Source of the DNA: Manis javanica
Taxonomy: Eukaryota; Chordata; Mammalia; Pholidota; Manidae
Direction: 5' to 3'
Length of the DNA stretch: 64,000 nt
Assembly: GCF_040802235.1 (NCBI RefSeq)
Contig: NC_133158.1
Span: 36,026,001 to 36,090,000 of the forward strand
Below the pieces are notes generated by a model. That model saw only the letters and a list, made by a program, of their open reading frames with translations, was not told where the DNA came from and searched no databases. The position numbers were made by a program, and so were the translations under genes. How positions within the stretch are numbered: position 1 is the first letter of the stretch; every line of letters starts with the position of its first letter. Positions 1-14,000 of the stretch are shown piece after piece.

Positions 1-1440
1 AGAGCCAAAGCTAATATAAACCATGAAACAGATTTTTGTCAACCAAAGGCTCTTAAGATTGGTTTGTCACCTCTGAGCAATGAGCTAGGCCAAAGTGATC
101 TCACCCCATCAGTGGTTAAACACACAGAGGTCACACCTCTGCTGTTTCAAGCCTAGGGCAGGAGCCCTACAAAGATCTGCCTCCTGGGGTCCCTGGCACA
201 CAAGTAGCCAGGGCCTGCGGGCCAGGAAGAAGCCTGGGATTGGGTCCCACATCCGCCAGGGACACCTGTAGGATGTCAGGCCTGATGCTTCTCCACTCAA
301 GAGCCTTGGTTTCCTCAAATTCAGGACTCTAATTCCTGTCCTGCCTGCATCTCAGGAAGCCACCAGGAAATAACCAGGCAGAGAGGAGCCTCGTAAACAG
401 GCTGGAACAGCGGGCTCCTGTTTCCATCTGTGTCCCCAGCAGTAGAAGCCTCAATTCCACTGACTGAATGAGGAGGCCCTAGAGCCCTGGGCATCCCAGA
501 TGGCCCACACACCTGGCACTCGCCAGCAACTACCTCTTCCAGGGAGAAATGCCTGTTGTTTGAGTGTCCTGCTCTTACCCAGGGCCCTGTGCCCCAGCGT
601 GCCCACATGTGCCCCTTCGAAGAAAACCCCAGAACTAGGCCTGTCTGAGCCGGGCCCCGTGTCCCCTGAGGCTCAGACCAGGGAAGTCTGACACAAGGCA
701 TCCCGTCCCACTCACGTCCCTCTCATCCCCACAGCTCAGAAGTCCCCCCCCTGGTCACCTTCCTCCCTGGGCCCCTGCCCACCCCCTGCAGCCTCCACCT
801 GCCCTGCTCCTGCCTCCTGTCTCCACACCTGGCTGCAGGGAGCCTCCCAGGGTAAGCTACGCACTGACCAGGCCACCCCCTTGCTCCGACCCTGCTAGGC
901 TCCCTGCTGCCCTCAGGCCCCCCAAGAGGCCAGCACCATCCAGGCCCGGCCGCTTTGTCCCTGACACTGGCCATCCCCAGCCCCGCGCGGCTCTGCCATT
1001 TCCTGTGATGCTGCTTCCCTGGCAGGCAGACCCTGACCTGCCTGAGGAGCAGAACCGCTCCGGGTGGGGGGGCCTCTCCAGGCAGGGCCTCTGGTTCCCA
1101 AGCACTTTGCTGGGACCTTGCCCCAAATGACAGCCGCCTGTGCCTGCCACTGACTCTGACACTCTGGGGGGCCCCTCCAGGGGGTGGGGGCCCCACTACT
1201 GCCTAGGGGGGCTGCATCCTGTGCCAGTTCTCCCCCTGGACCCACCTCACGCTTCCACCACCCCGCATTCCAGGTGCTCACCAACCACCTCTTCCAGGCA
1301 TGGTGAGCTCTGCCCACCCACCTCAGCCCCCAAGTGAGCCAAACCAGGCCCACTTCTCTCACACTCAGGCTGCTGTTTAGGGGTCTCTCCATCGCCTCAG
1401 GACAGGCAGCCACGGAACAAGCTACAGACATGGAGGTTTC
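1..1440. other. GC-rich flank downstream of ISY1, no gene recognised
   Basis: The stretch is C/G-rich and has several short open frames on both strands, but none resembles a known protein and none is supported by splice sites that join into a longer frame. In human, RAB43 lies downstream of ISY1 on the same strand and ISY1-RAB43 read-through transcripts exist, so this may be the gap or read-through intron. No RAB43 exon could be recognised here. Confidence 0.5.
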
Positions 1441-2095
1441 CCTTCGTATAAAAATTTTTAATAAAAATAGCTCCCTGAAGAACCAGTCATAAAGCAGAAA
1501 TAGCAGACTCTGACCTGGCCTCCTGGGGAGGAGGGAGTGAGGCAGGCTGGCCAGACCAGAGAGATTGAGAGCAGTGCCTGCCCACAGGGACAGCTGTGGT
1601 TGGCTGTTGACATGCGGGATGTGGGCTTAGAGTTAACACCATCTTCTCATTTTTCAGGAGATACAAATATGTCTTTTTAGTAAAAACTGCACTTTTTGAG
1701 TGGTGGTCACTAATTTATCACCTTCCCCCCAAATGATAGAAGGCTAAATAAATACAGGTAACTAGCCAGCAGCCTGTTATATACACTCAAGACAAAAATA
1801 AGTGGATTCATATAGTAGAAAAAGGTCTGTACAAAGGTGACCACTGAAGTGTTCAACACACAGACAGCCTGCCAGGGCACAGGGGCACGGGGGCACGGGG
1901 CAGACTCTGGTCTGTGGATCAGTCGATAAGAAGATGCAAGTAGAAAAATTAATGGTGAGAAGGACCAGGAAGCCTCGCAGGGCTCACTGGCCTGCCTGCA
2001 ACCCCTGAACAGCAAAGTCCCGTGGGTGAGTCCAGGACCAGTGGGGACGAAGACTCCAGCAGACTGGCAGACCCTGAGGAGCGCCCAGCTGGGCC
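1440..2095 (-). other. ISY1 3' untranslated region (3' end inferred)
   Basis: Sequence following the ISY1 stop codon on the minus strand. No AATAAA was found on the minus strand between the stop and position 1440. The first plausible signal is ATTAAA at 1456-1461, followed within about 20 nt by an A/T-rich cleavage region. The 3'UTR would then be about 650 nt. The end is inferred from sequence only. Confidence 0.5.
1456..1461 (-). promoter_or_regulatory. Candidate ISY1 poly(A) signal (ATTAAA)
   Basis: ATTAAA on the minus strand (TTTAAT on plus) lies about 640 nt beyond the ISY1 stop codon. It is the commonest variant of AATAAA and is the only good candidate between the stop and the GC-rich flank. 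Confidence 0.45.
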
Positions 2096-5000
2096 CTAAT
2101 ACCCGAGGAGTCTTCTGGCCTCCTCACTCTGGGCCTGCAGGGTCTCGCTGGCATACTTGTGCAGGAGTTCCATCTTCTTCCTTCGCACAAGGGCCTCCTC
2201 GATCTGTGGAGAGCAAGGCTGAAGGCTCATGCTGCCTTCCCCAGCAAGGCCCCCTGGCCTGGCAGCACCCAGCCAGCGGAGGGAGGCCATGGAGGAGCCC
2301 GTCTCCACCACCCTGCTCTCCCACCACAAGTTGGGAACCACTGTGTTTGTTGTTGCCTCTAAGCACATGAAATTCTGCCTTCTCTGGATTGCTCCTGTTA
2401 TGAGCACAGTGACCAGCATTTTGAGGTCAGGAGTCAGAGCTGCCCAATCAGAGACAAGTACAAAGAAAACCCATAAAGCACCCTGTGGAGTCTCCTGGGC
2501 AGGTGAGGCCCAGCACCTGGCACTCCACCTGCAAAGGCAGCTCCCAGCTTCCATCCTACCTCCTGCTGCGACGGCACTGGGACGTGGGCGATGAACTTCT
2601 GCTGGCCATCCTCCCCTGCTCTCTCTGGGCCACCTTCCTCATCAGACTGCAAACAGAGCAAGCAGAGCCCATGAGTGGGAGGCTGGCAAACATGTGGCTC
2701 TGCTACGAAGTGCACTGCTCCGCCACTGTTTAAAAGGGGGGGAAAGGAATAAGGAGGTTCTGTGCTCATCCATGAAGACACCCCAGACATGTCACTGAGA
2801 ACCAAAAATAGCCAAGTGCTTTATACTAGGGAGGAAGGAAAAAACAGGAACTAGTGACAGCGAGAAATAGGTGGATGTGGGGCAGAGCTGCAAAAGGAAG
2901 TCTCTGTTGGATATCTTTTACATTTTGGTTTTTGAACCTTGTGAATTTTTTTTTTTAATTAAATTTGGAAAATATACCACAGAGACAAAAGATCAGCTCA
3001 GAGGCTCATGTGAATCAATAGAGATTACTGATCACCTAAGGAAGGGAGTGGACTTGGAAATCTGAGGCACGAGGACTACAGGACCGGTGGGCACCACTGT
3101 CTGCCCATCTCTGTGCCAGATGCCTGGCACCGTCCTCAGCCCAGACCACTTACAGGTGCAGTTGGCTCGTTCCCTTTGGTGGAACCTGTCAGGTGCTGGC
3201 AGGAGTGTCCAAGCACTTCGGGAAACTATTCGGCTGTATCTGAAGCTAAACACGTATGTGCCCTCTGACCCCAGGTCATCCCACTCCTCAGTGTATACTC
3301 AACAGGAACACTGCTTGTCACAGAGAGACCACAGCAGCCATATGTGGTACAGCCCCAAACTGGATGCCAAACAAATGCTCAGGCCCATTAGACACCAAAG
3401 GCCATGTACCATCTCACTGATATAGAGACAGAGTTCAGAGACAGGTAAAACTTTGGGTTATTAGGGGTCAGGAGCATGATCCTCGGCAGGCAGGAGCCTC
3501 TGGGATGCTGCTCATGTTCCATTTGCTAAATGGATTTGTTCACCTTGTGAAAATCCACTGACCTGCATACTTACCACTTGTGCACTTTACATGGACTAAC
3601 TACTCAGCAATAAAAAGCAATGAGTTCTTGAATTCAGCAACTTGGCTGGATCTCAAGAGCACTGCGCTGAGTGTAAAGGCCATCTCCAAAGGTGACATAC
3701 GGTCTGATTCTATTTGTAAAACATTCTTGAGATGACAGAATTACAGAGATGGAACCAGGGGTGAGGGATGGCAGGGGGCAGGGGAGGGGATGGTGGTGGT
3801 GACTGTAAGGGGCAGCCCCAGAAGGGACAGTCCTGTATCTTGATCAAAGCTGTGGTTACACAAATCTATTATGTGTGATAAAGACAGAATCCTACACACT
3901 CATTACACCAAGTCAGTTTCCTAGTTTTGATGTCATACTGTAACTATGTAGATGTAACATGGGGAAAACTGGGTGAAGGTATACAGGACCCTCTGTACTA
4001 TGTTTGCAACAGCCTGTAAATCTATAATTATTTGAAAATAAGAAGTTGAAAGAAAATCCTTTGGTGGCTTTCCATTGCTCTTACAGAAAAGGACAACCTT
4101 CTTTGCCATGGAATGGGGCCCCCTCTCCAGCCCCCACTCTGCCCCAGCCACCCGGCCTGTCTTCTGTGCGCATGTGCAGTTCCGGTCAAACTCTCCCCCC
4201 TCAGGCCTCTTCACCTGGTTGACTTCTTGTCTTCCAGATCTCAGCTGGAGGGTACCAAAGTTGACGCTTTCCACAATCTCAACTTACTAGACTGCCTCCC
4301 CCTGGACTGTGAGCTCAAAGTGTCACTTCCCTGCCACTGGCATGAGGACAGCTCACAGCAGCCACTAATTACACAAACATCAAAGTAAATGAATATTTGC
4401 ACCTAGAGGAAATCTTTCTAGGGCATGCTGCTATCCTCCTTCAAATGCTTCACTGTCCCCACTGCTCCTCTGCCAGACCTGAGCATGAACCTCAGGACTG
4501 CTATGTCCTGGGTGACACTGACCAGGTCTCTAAACCTCTCCGAGCCTGCTTCCTTGCCAGTGACATCACTGCAAGCTCCTCAGGGGACTCACCCATCATC
4601 TATGCATGGGTAGCTCCCCTCCCCTTTCTCAGTCCAGCAGATCAGTTCCATTCAGGACTCGCCTGGGGAGTAAGGCGTGCACATGCCAGGCCTGTAGGAA
4701 AGCAGGGAACTAGGAGGCTGTGCTGCAGAGACGGGAGCCACTGTTCCATCCCAGACCGCAACCCTCTGATTAAGTCCCTTCTCTACTCTGGGCTGGTTTC
4801 CATCTGCAAAATGGGAGTTTAACATTAAAGAAGAGCTACTGACATTGCCACTGATAAAGACACAATGAGGTCATGGCCTAAAACATGTATGGCTTCAAAT
4901 GGTTTATAAATCCAGTTCCAATATATCCAGGAGGGCCTGTTTCTAATAAGTAATCCTTGGGGTAAATCACAGTTTACAAAGGGCTCTTGTAGCCACTCTT

Positions 5001-8000
5001 TCCTAGAACCTTCCCTGCGATCTTCACCCATCCTCCAGGCGAGGAAGCAGAGGCCTCGGCTGGAGGCAGGGGCAGAGCTGGGCTTTGGGCCTGACCCCTG
5101 TCCACAGGCCGGGCGTCCTCCCCACCACCCCACAGCATTGGGGAACCCTCACTGTCCCCCAGTACCTCCTCCTCGGTGACAGCATAGATATTGATCTCTT
5201 CTTCCTCTTCCTCCTCCTCTTCCCTTTCTCCTCTTGCCAGCCGGGCCTCTCTGTCTGCTTTCCACTTTTCCACTAATTCAGCTCTGACTAAAGACAGCGG
5301 AGAGTAGAGGCTATTTAACCAGGACTCTTCACAAGTTTTAAACACTATGCAGGGCAAGGCCAAGACGTCTCTGGAAAGGGACACCCTTCGTTCTGCCTGG
5401 TGGGAAGGAGCCGGACCTGAGAGGCAATCTGGCCTTACCACAGCTCTGGCTCTAAAGTCAAAACAAGGCAGTTTTTCAGAGGGCGTCCTCAGAGCCTTCC
5501 CAGGGCAGCACCTTAGTGACTTCCTGACATGCCAGCATGAAATGGAGATACAGCAGTACAGCGTGCTGGAAAGGAGCTCAGATTGCCCACCACCTGCCTC
5601 CAGAGCCCTAGCTCTGTGCCACAGGGGATCAGCACTGACCTATTCCTCACAGGGCTGTCATGAGGCTTCAAAACAATGCCCACCGTGCTTGGCGTGGAGG
5701 AAGCACCCAGAAGGGGACACCGAAAGCCTGTTAGCTGTGTTTAAAGCAGATCTAAAAGCTGATTAAGTGGGCATGTCATGATGTCAAGAAAGGCCAGTCT
5801 GGAAAGGAATCTAGACAATGAACTCCTGGTGGACGGGGACTGAGTCAGATGCCACTCCTGTGGTGTCCCTGACCCGCTGCTTCTGGCCCAACACAGCCAA
5901 CTATGTCACAGTTACTGAAGGCTGGGTCACTAGCAAGCTGTTGCTTCTGAAGACCATCAGCAATCAAGAAAACTCCCTTCTAGCATAAAGCACTATTTAA
6001 AAACCCATTTTCAAAGGGAAGAACAGAGACCAGAAGCAGTCTATAATGAAATGAAAGGCCTGCACACTTACGTTTCTTTTCATATTCTTGTTCCAAAGGC
6101 ACAATAACGCCATCGTCTTCATCTAGGTAACCATAGTATTCAAAATCGATCGCCTTCATGAGCTCGGCGCGGGTCTTTCTTGGGGGAGGAAGAGCTAAAA
6201 GAAACAGCACCAGCTTGGCTAAGCCCCCACCACACTCACACCCAAGACTTCTCCCTGACGATACACAGCCCCGTACTATGTGTTCATGAAAATACAACAA
6301 AATAGGCCCTTCTCTGTTCTAGCAACAGGGCCACATAAGTGGTACAACCCTTTTTTAATCAGCGTTGAAACCTCTGACCCAATTAGCCCATTTAGAAGGG
6401 ATCTATCCTAATTTAAAAAACAAAAACAAAAGCTTTGTAGATAGATACGCATCACAGCATTATTTATATAGCAGTAAAAACTTGGAATAATCTAGGGTTA
6501 TAAATTGCAGGATGTGTGTGGGATGGGGTCTCCTGCTGCCTATGCAATGCTGTTTCAAGGAGTTTTAATAACACAGGAAATGCCATAAAGCTGACTGAAA
6601 AAAACATGCTGGGAGAACATAAGTACATAGATAAACAAAAGCAACTATAAACAAACAAAAAAGGTAAATGAGAAGTCCTGAAGAAAATACCTTCAGACTA
6701 AGGATTACTATTCAGAAACCTTAACTAATTCTTGCAAACCAAAAGGGAAATGACAACCTAACAGACTGGCAAAAGAACAAGGCTGATAATCTAGAAGAAA
6801 AAATTCATATCTGTATGAAATTTTCCACTGGTAATTGAATTCAATTATCAATTTCATTAATAATCAGGGAAACAAAAAATAATGTATTTCTCAGCCATCA
6901 GCAACAATTTTGAAATTAGGAAAAAATGGAAATGACTAAAGGTCAGCCAATGGAGGAACAGTTATATAAAGTATGGTTAATCCACACCATTATACTTTTT
7001 AATCCCTCACATTCACAAATAGAGTTCCAAGTAGAAACGGGAGGCATCAACGGACAGCAGAACACAACAGGTACGGGAGGGCACCTGTGTTTTGGCAGGC
7101 CTCCACCCGTGTTGGTACCTGCTGTTGGTTAAGAGTAGCTCTGTCCAGCCCTCCCTAGTCCACGTCCTGCAACCATGTTAGCTGCACCTGGGACAGGGAG
7201 GGGCCTGAAACCTGGCTGGCTCAGAGCACTGCATTCTTCTCAGCCACAGGCAGTGGTTTAAGGGTGGAATATGATCCAATCAGTGAACCAGACTCAATCC
7301 TGGGAATTTTGTGTGAACTCTTTGGGGGAAATTAATCTCTTGCTGAGAGATGACAAAACATAAATTGATGATGGACAGCTTGCCACCAGAGTGAAGAGCT
7401 AGATGGAAAAAAGTTCAGTGGGAGTCAAACTGCAACATGTAGAAATGTGACCTGGGACCAGCCATTCCTGAAGGCAAACTATACATGGGCTTGTCAGTTA
7501 TGTGAGCTGACAAACTTGCTTTTCTACCTCAAGTTAATTGAGGTTGAGTCATCTGTCACTTACACTGATGAAATTTAGCTGATGAAATAAGCATATAAGT
7601 ATACAAAAAGCACCTGGAAGGGAATGTAACAGATAGTAATGGTTACTGGTTATCTCTAGCAGGAGCACAGGGATGAAGGAGCCAAAAAGATTGTGCTATT
7701 TGAATTATTCTCATTAAGACTGATTTTTGCACTTTGTTGTTTTAAAAAAAAAGTCTACAACTAGAAGAAAATAAATTTAGAAAAAAACATAAATACCAAA
7801 AAGAAATAAGAAATACAGCATAACCCCAATTTAGGAGTTCCCCCTTAACCTTTTAAAAGCTGGAAGGAAACATGTCAGCGATCACCTACGAGTTGTGAAA
7901 ATGTGGGAGAATTTTTTCTGATTTTCTGTCTGTATTTTGACAACTATCCTGTAATAGAATTGGGTTACTTTCATAATGAACAGCATGATATTTAAATTCT

Positions 8001-11000
8001 GAATTATTTTTAAGTGATGTTAATGCACAAGCAAAACTAGTTTGGGCATAATGAATTTAAAAATAAGCAGGGCTTAATAAAAGTAGAACTATATTTTAAA
8101 CAAACAGAAAACTCGACTGGAGGAAATAGAGCAGAACGCCAACAGTAGTGGGAATACTGGTATCATTCTTCTCTGCTTTTCACACATTTTCTGTAAAGTA
8201 TTTAGGCTACTTTCCTAAAAGGCCAAATTAAAATACACAAAAACTCAGGACTAGGGGTTTCCGATTGCCTTTGGAAAGCCAAGATTTGGCTGAATCCCCA
8301 GGACCACAGAGGGGCAAAGGAGGAGAGGGGAAGGCGCCAGGCTTGGATTCCCTTGGAGCCCCCACTTTTCTCCACTTGGAGTCCCCATTCCATTCACCTT
8401 CTGGAGTTCAGCCCATGGTTTTACTTGTTCGTCAGTTAGCGTTTTTTCAACTAATTAGTCACTGAAACATGAACCTGTTTCAATGAAATTCAGAGCCCAC
8501 ACCAATGATTTTGGGCAACTACAAGAAGGGAAACTCCTCGTTCAGCCTGAGAGACTGGCATGGGGGTAGCTGTGGACTTTGACATCAGTTAATCCCGGGT
8601 CTACTTTCAAGCCCCAGTTGTGTGCCCTGAGCCTGTCTTCAACTCCTGGCACTTAAGGTTTTTCATTCAAAATCTGGGGACAGTAATTTGACACCACTGT
8701 TGTGCAGCTAAGAAACAATGTAGGAAGAGCACCTAGCATACAGCACACCTAGTGTGATGATGAGCAACAATGAGAGGCTAAAACCTTCACAAAATCAGTT
8801 ACTTACGTTCTTTTTCAAACAGCTCTCTAACACCAGGCAAATCTTTTGCTGCTCCAAAGTACTTATAACCTCGATTTCCCGGGACTTCTTTCCCTTCATG
8901 ATCCAGCATTTTAGGGCCAACTTTCTTATTGGGAAGGAGAAAGAGAAAATGGATCTGATCCTGATACCCCCTATTTCCACTATTTGCAAACATATTTTAA
9001 GATAATAATGTTTAACATGCAAAACATGGGGACACGAGAACATATAGGTACATTTTTTAATGTAAGCTAAAATCAACCTAAATGCCTAACAGTAGGAGGA
9101 TGATTTACGTAAATTACAGCATAGTCACAAACAGAATATATTCTATACCTTAAAAGTGATGGCTCTTACGAAACTCAATTAACTTTGAACAATGCTTATG
9201 ATATGATCTTAAGCAACAAAAGCTTCAAGAAACAACTGTAAACAACCTAAATGACAAGCAGTAGAAGATAAATGAAATACATCCAGAACATGAAATTCTA
9301 TCCATTAAAAATCATGATGTCAACAACTACATACAGTATGTGGCCCTGAACAATGAGGTCCTATGCTAGAAGGGAAAATTATATATAAAAGAATTTTTGT
9401 GGAAATCAAAGAACCAGCATATGAACCTAGATAAAATGATTTTATCACAGGTAATGTCTTAAACTTGATTAACTCTGCCACAGTTAAAATGTTAAAAATT
9501 GATAAATCTGTATAAAAGATATATAAGAATTATCTGTACTAGTTTTGCAGCTCTTGATAGCTCAAAAATGCTTTTTAAAATGATATGTTTATTGATATGA
9601 AAATATGCTGATACACTGTTAAAGAACAAAGCATATACTTAGACTATGAACCAATGTCTGTAAAAATAAACATATACATGCAGAGAAAAAAATGCTGGAA
9701 AGATAAAGAGAAAATGTCAATAGCAGTAGTTTTTGGGTGGTGGGAAACTAATAAATTCTATGTCATACATAGAATATGTTTTAAAATTTTTATAATTTTT
9801 ACATTATTTTTATTTTTTGCATAAGTGTGTTTTATGTTATTTATAGATACACACACACACGTGTGTGTGTGTGTGTACTGTTTATATAATCAATGTTACC
9901 ATTTTGAAAAGAAATACAAAACCTAGAGCCAAAATTGTACCTACAGTGAGTACGTCCTCATTTACGGCATTCACGGAAAAACAACGGAAGGAAATATTCA
10001 AGGATAGGAGTTGCGCCTAAGTCACGCAATTATGACCACATGCTGTTCTGTTCCTTTATACTCTTCTGACCTTGGTGATAACATATTACCTTTTTTGTGT
10101 GTGACATAAAATTTACCATACTAACCATCTCTTATATACTGTTCGGTGGTATTGAATACATTCATAATGTCGTGTAACCATCACCACCATTCATTTCCAC
10201 AACTCCTCCTATCATGAAACTGGAACTCTAAATGTATTACTTTTATACACAGAAAATGAGAATAAAATTCTTAAATGTTAAAAAAAACTAGAAAGAAATA
10301 CATTGAAGCATTAATGTTGACATTGTGTGGCAGAACTTAAGAATATCTTACACAATAATTTACAATGATTCTGAGGTCACTTTTCTGGGAGAGTTAGTGA
10401 ATTCTGCACTGCCTTAAAGGAGCTGGGCAGGAAGTGATCACCATTCCAGAACTGTGGAAGACATCAAGTGAGAAAACTCCTACTGCAGTGTCCGAAACAT
10501 AAGGGGTGCTCAAGAAACATGAGCCCCTTCATTCATTTTTATGCCAGGTACTGAAGTGAGAATCATAGGTCTGTGTGAGACTTTCATAAATGTGAAAAGA
10601 CCAGCATATAGAAAAAGTGTGTGCACTTCCTACACAACATGTCCCAGCCCACTGATTAGGTACTACTGGTTCAAATTACCTGAGGTAGATCTCTTCAAAA
10701 ATGGGTCAACAGGTAAAACAAAGTCCAGACCCATTAGCGGGTCATGAAACCAATTAAGTGGGTTACAATCATCAATTTTGTAAATATCAAAATAGAACAG
10801 AATAGAAAATATCAAAGTGCATCATACATTCTAAGTATTTTTTTCAGCATATTTGTATGTACACTGGTCTGTGATACAGAATGGGGGGGAGGGGTGCATG
10901 CATGTGTGTTTCACAATAGTGTCATGGTCCAGAAACCACCTTTCTAGAGTACTGCATTTATGAATCCAAAGACAGGAAAGAACGGAGTATCCCCAGGGAG

Positions 11001-14000
11001 TGTCCCCTCAGGTAAAGCAGCTAACAATGGTTTCCCCAGTTCCCAAGGAATTCACAAAAGGATGTGAGGGACCCTGGTCATACTGAATGAAAGGCCCAGA
11101 GAAATTAAGTGGCTTACTCAAGAACATCTGAATGGTAAACAGGTATCCTGTCCCCTGAGGCCAGTGCAGTGACAATTTTAATAATTATCCCACCCATCTT
11201 TTTCATGCTTCCTGCCCACGATCAACAGGTACTTCTCAAGCCTTCTTTCATGTCTTAAGTGCCTACTCCATGGCAGGCTCCAGCTGCAAGGGACACAAGG
11301 CTAGACGGGACCTACTCAGCCTGCAAAAATGCTCACTAGCTCACCCCCAAAAGCCTCTGCAGTGGCTGCTTACTTACTCCATAATCAGGACCACCTAGCT
11401 CCTTTATCCGGACCTCCCAGTGTCCTTTCTCTCTTAGCAGTTTGTTGATTTCATCATTCAGGTCCCGAATTCGGAATTCACCTAAACCAGCTAGAAAACA
11501 AAAATGTTAACATTGTTTCTTCAAAATACCACCCATCATACCCTTACAAATGAAGGTCAACACCTACAAAGGTATGCAATATAAAAATACTCACTTTAAT
11601 AAATTAAAGAAACCATCACCACCCAAATAAATGAAAGGGCAAGGATTATGAACAGATTCCCATCAGCAAAAGGGAAAAGAAAGTCCTTGAAAAAAACTTC
11701 ATCCTCATTAGCAACTGAAGAAATGTAAACTGAAGTAATCCTGCAGTTCCATTTACACAACTATTAAAAGAGCAAAATCCTGCTTAATTTGGGTTTAATT
11801 TGCTCTTCTTTTCCAGTTTTTTAGAATAGAAGCTTAGATTTGAGACTTTATTTTGTTACCATTTTAATGTGTAAGTTTTCATCTAAGCACTTACCTAGCT
11901 GTGTGCCATAAATTAATTTTTTTCCTCTAAATTCTGTCATTTTGCTTTCATATTCACTCGATTCAAAGTATTTTCTAAACTAACTGCAGCTTCCTCTTAG
12001 ACACATGGGTTATTAGTATGATGTTTAATTTCCAACTATTTAGGAATTTTCCAGATGTCTTTCTGTTATTGTTTCTATGTTAATTCTGATATGATCAGAG
12101 AACATACATTTCAGGATTTCAATTATTTTTAATTACTAACATTTGTTTTATAACCCAGAATATGTTCTCTTTTGGTGAACATTCCTGGCGCTCTCAAAAA
12201 AAGGAAAGTGTCTTCTTTTTTGTTAGGTGGAGTGTTCTATAAATGTCAACTAGGTCAAACCGTCTGACAGTAGGTACAGTTCTTCTATGTCCTTACTGAT
12301 TTTCTATCCACTTGTTCTACTGATCATTGAGAGAGGATATGGAAATCCCCAATCCTAATTATGGGTTTGAGAATCAAGCACTTTAAAAGACAGGCTAGCT
12401 TACCATTTTGAATTTGAGCCACTTTTTTAGAGATCTCACCAATGATCTGTGAAAAAGATAAAAGGTAATAAATTTTCATGATTTTTTTTTTGAGAGGGCA
12501 TCTCTCATATTTATTGATCAAATGGTGGTTATTAACAACAGTTAACAACAATAAAATTCTGTACAGGGGACTCAATGCACAATCATTAATCCACCCCAAA
12601 CCTAATTCTCATTAATCTCGGATCTTCTGAAGCACAACGAACAAGTTCTTACATGGTGTTCATGATTTTTTAATATGTTTGAAAGCACAGGAAAAATACA
12701 GTGCAAAATTGTTAATTAAAAACACTTAGAATTCTGTGTTAAGAGTCACTTAGATAATAAGAAGCAGTCAGAGACTTGTTACTTCTACTAAGATCAGATT
12801 CATCCAGAATGTACCTGTCGTCTCCACTTCTCAGCTTTGGGCAGCTCCGTACACTCTGAGGCGAGGAAGGGTCTTCGTTCCTAAGGAGAAGCAAAATATG
12901 CATGTTGCCGCTGTACTAGCTCTGTTTTAGGCAGCATTCACAACAGCTTCGGGCCTGGAGCCTAACATGTCTCACAGTCTAAACACATTGGAAGTTTCAA
13001 TTCTGGATGATCTTCACCAAGTGTTAGACCTCACTTTATAATCTCTTCTTAGAAAACAACTCTACAGAGAAAAACATTCATTACATTCAACGTAGTCCAG
13101 TGAACCACTAGAAACAATTTAAAAGTTCAGTAAAAGAGAAATGGCTAAATAAATAGGGTTGTATCCATTTCATGGTATATTTATATTACCTTATGAAATG
13201 ATGGCTATCTAGTATTTAGGAAAAACGTGTGTGTGTGCAAAATTTTTAAATATTTGCAAAGAATGGTACATACAATCCCTAACCTGGCTGAATCTCCATT
13301 TGCTGGTTTCAGCTTGGAGCTGCTCCCCACAGCACACCCTACTTCCTGTTTTTCCATGTTATACAGAGCTGGGATAACATGGGAACCCAATCACCATATC
13401 ACAGAGGACACAGAAGAACCAGCAGCCAGATCATCACCCTGCCCCAGCTACAGATACGCCTGGAATTCAACTTGAAGAGTGTCAGCAAACACAGACAAGA
13501 AACAGGAAGACTTGGGAGTTTGAAGTCTGCTCAAGAGGGAGTTCTACCACATTTGTTCTACTTTACAATTCATGAGGAAGATTTACACCAACCTTCACTT
13601 TTCCCTCTTCCAGTTGAGCCTGGCGAAATCTTGCTAAGGCCGTCCTACCAGGAATAGAGAAGACTCCATTAGATCCTGCTCGTGACCACACTTAATGTCA
13701 TTCATTCATTTTTTTTTTTTTGCAATTAAGAAACTCAGAGAAGTATGGGTTTCCATGTCCTAAAGAACATGACTAGTAAGGCCATCTGTATTCCTGAACA
13801 CTCAAGTATCTATTTTACTTACTCTGCATGTAAGGACTATAGGGAAGTCTACTTATCAGGCTACTGTGGTGAGCAACACATCCAGATATTAAAAGACCAA
13901 TATAATGGGGCACCCCAGCAGTCACTCTCACAGCCCCTGCACCCCTCCCAGGTGGACTGATATTCATCCAGCATGAGTTGTGGGAGCTGCCAGAAAACAC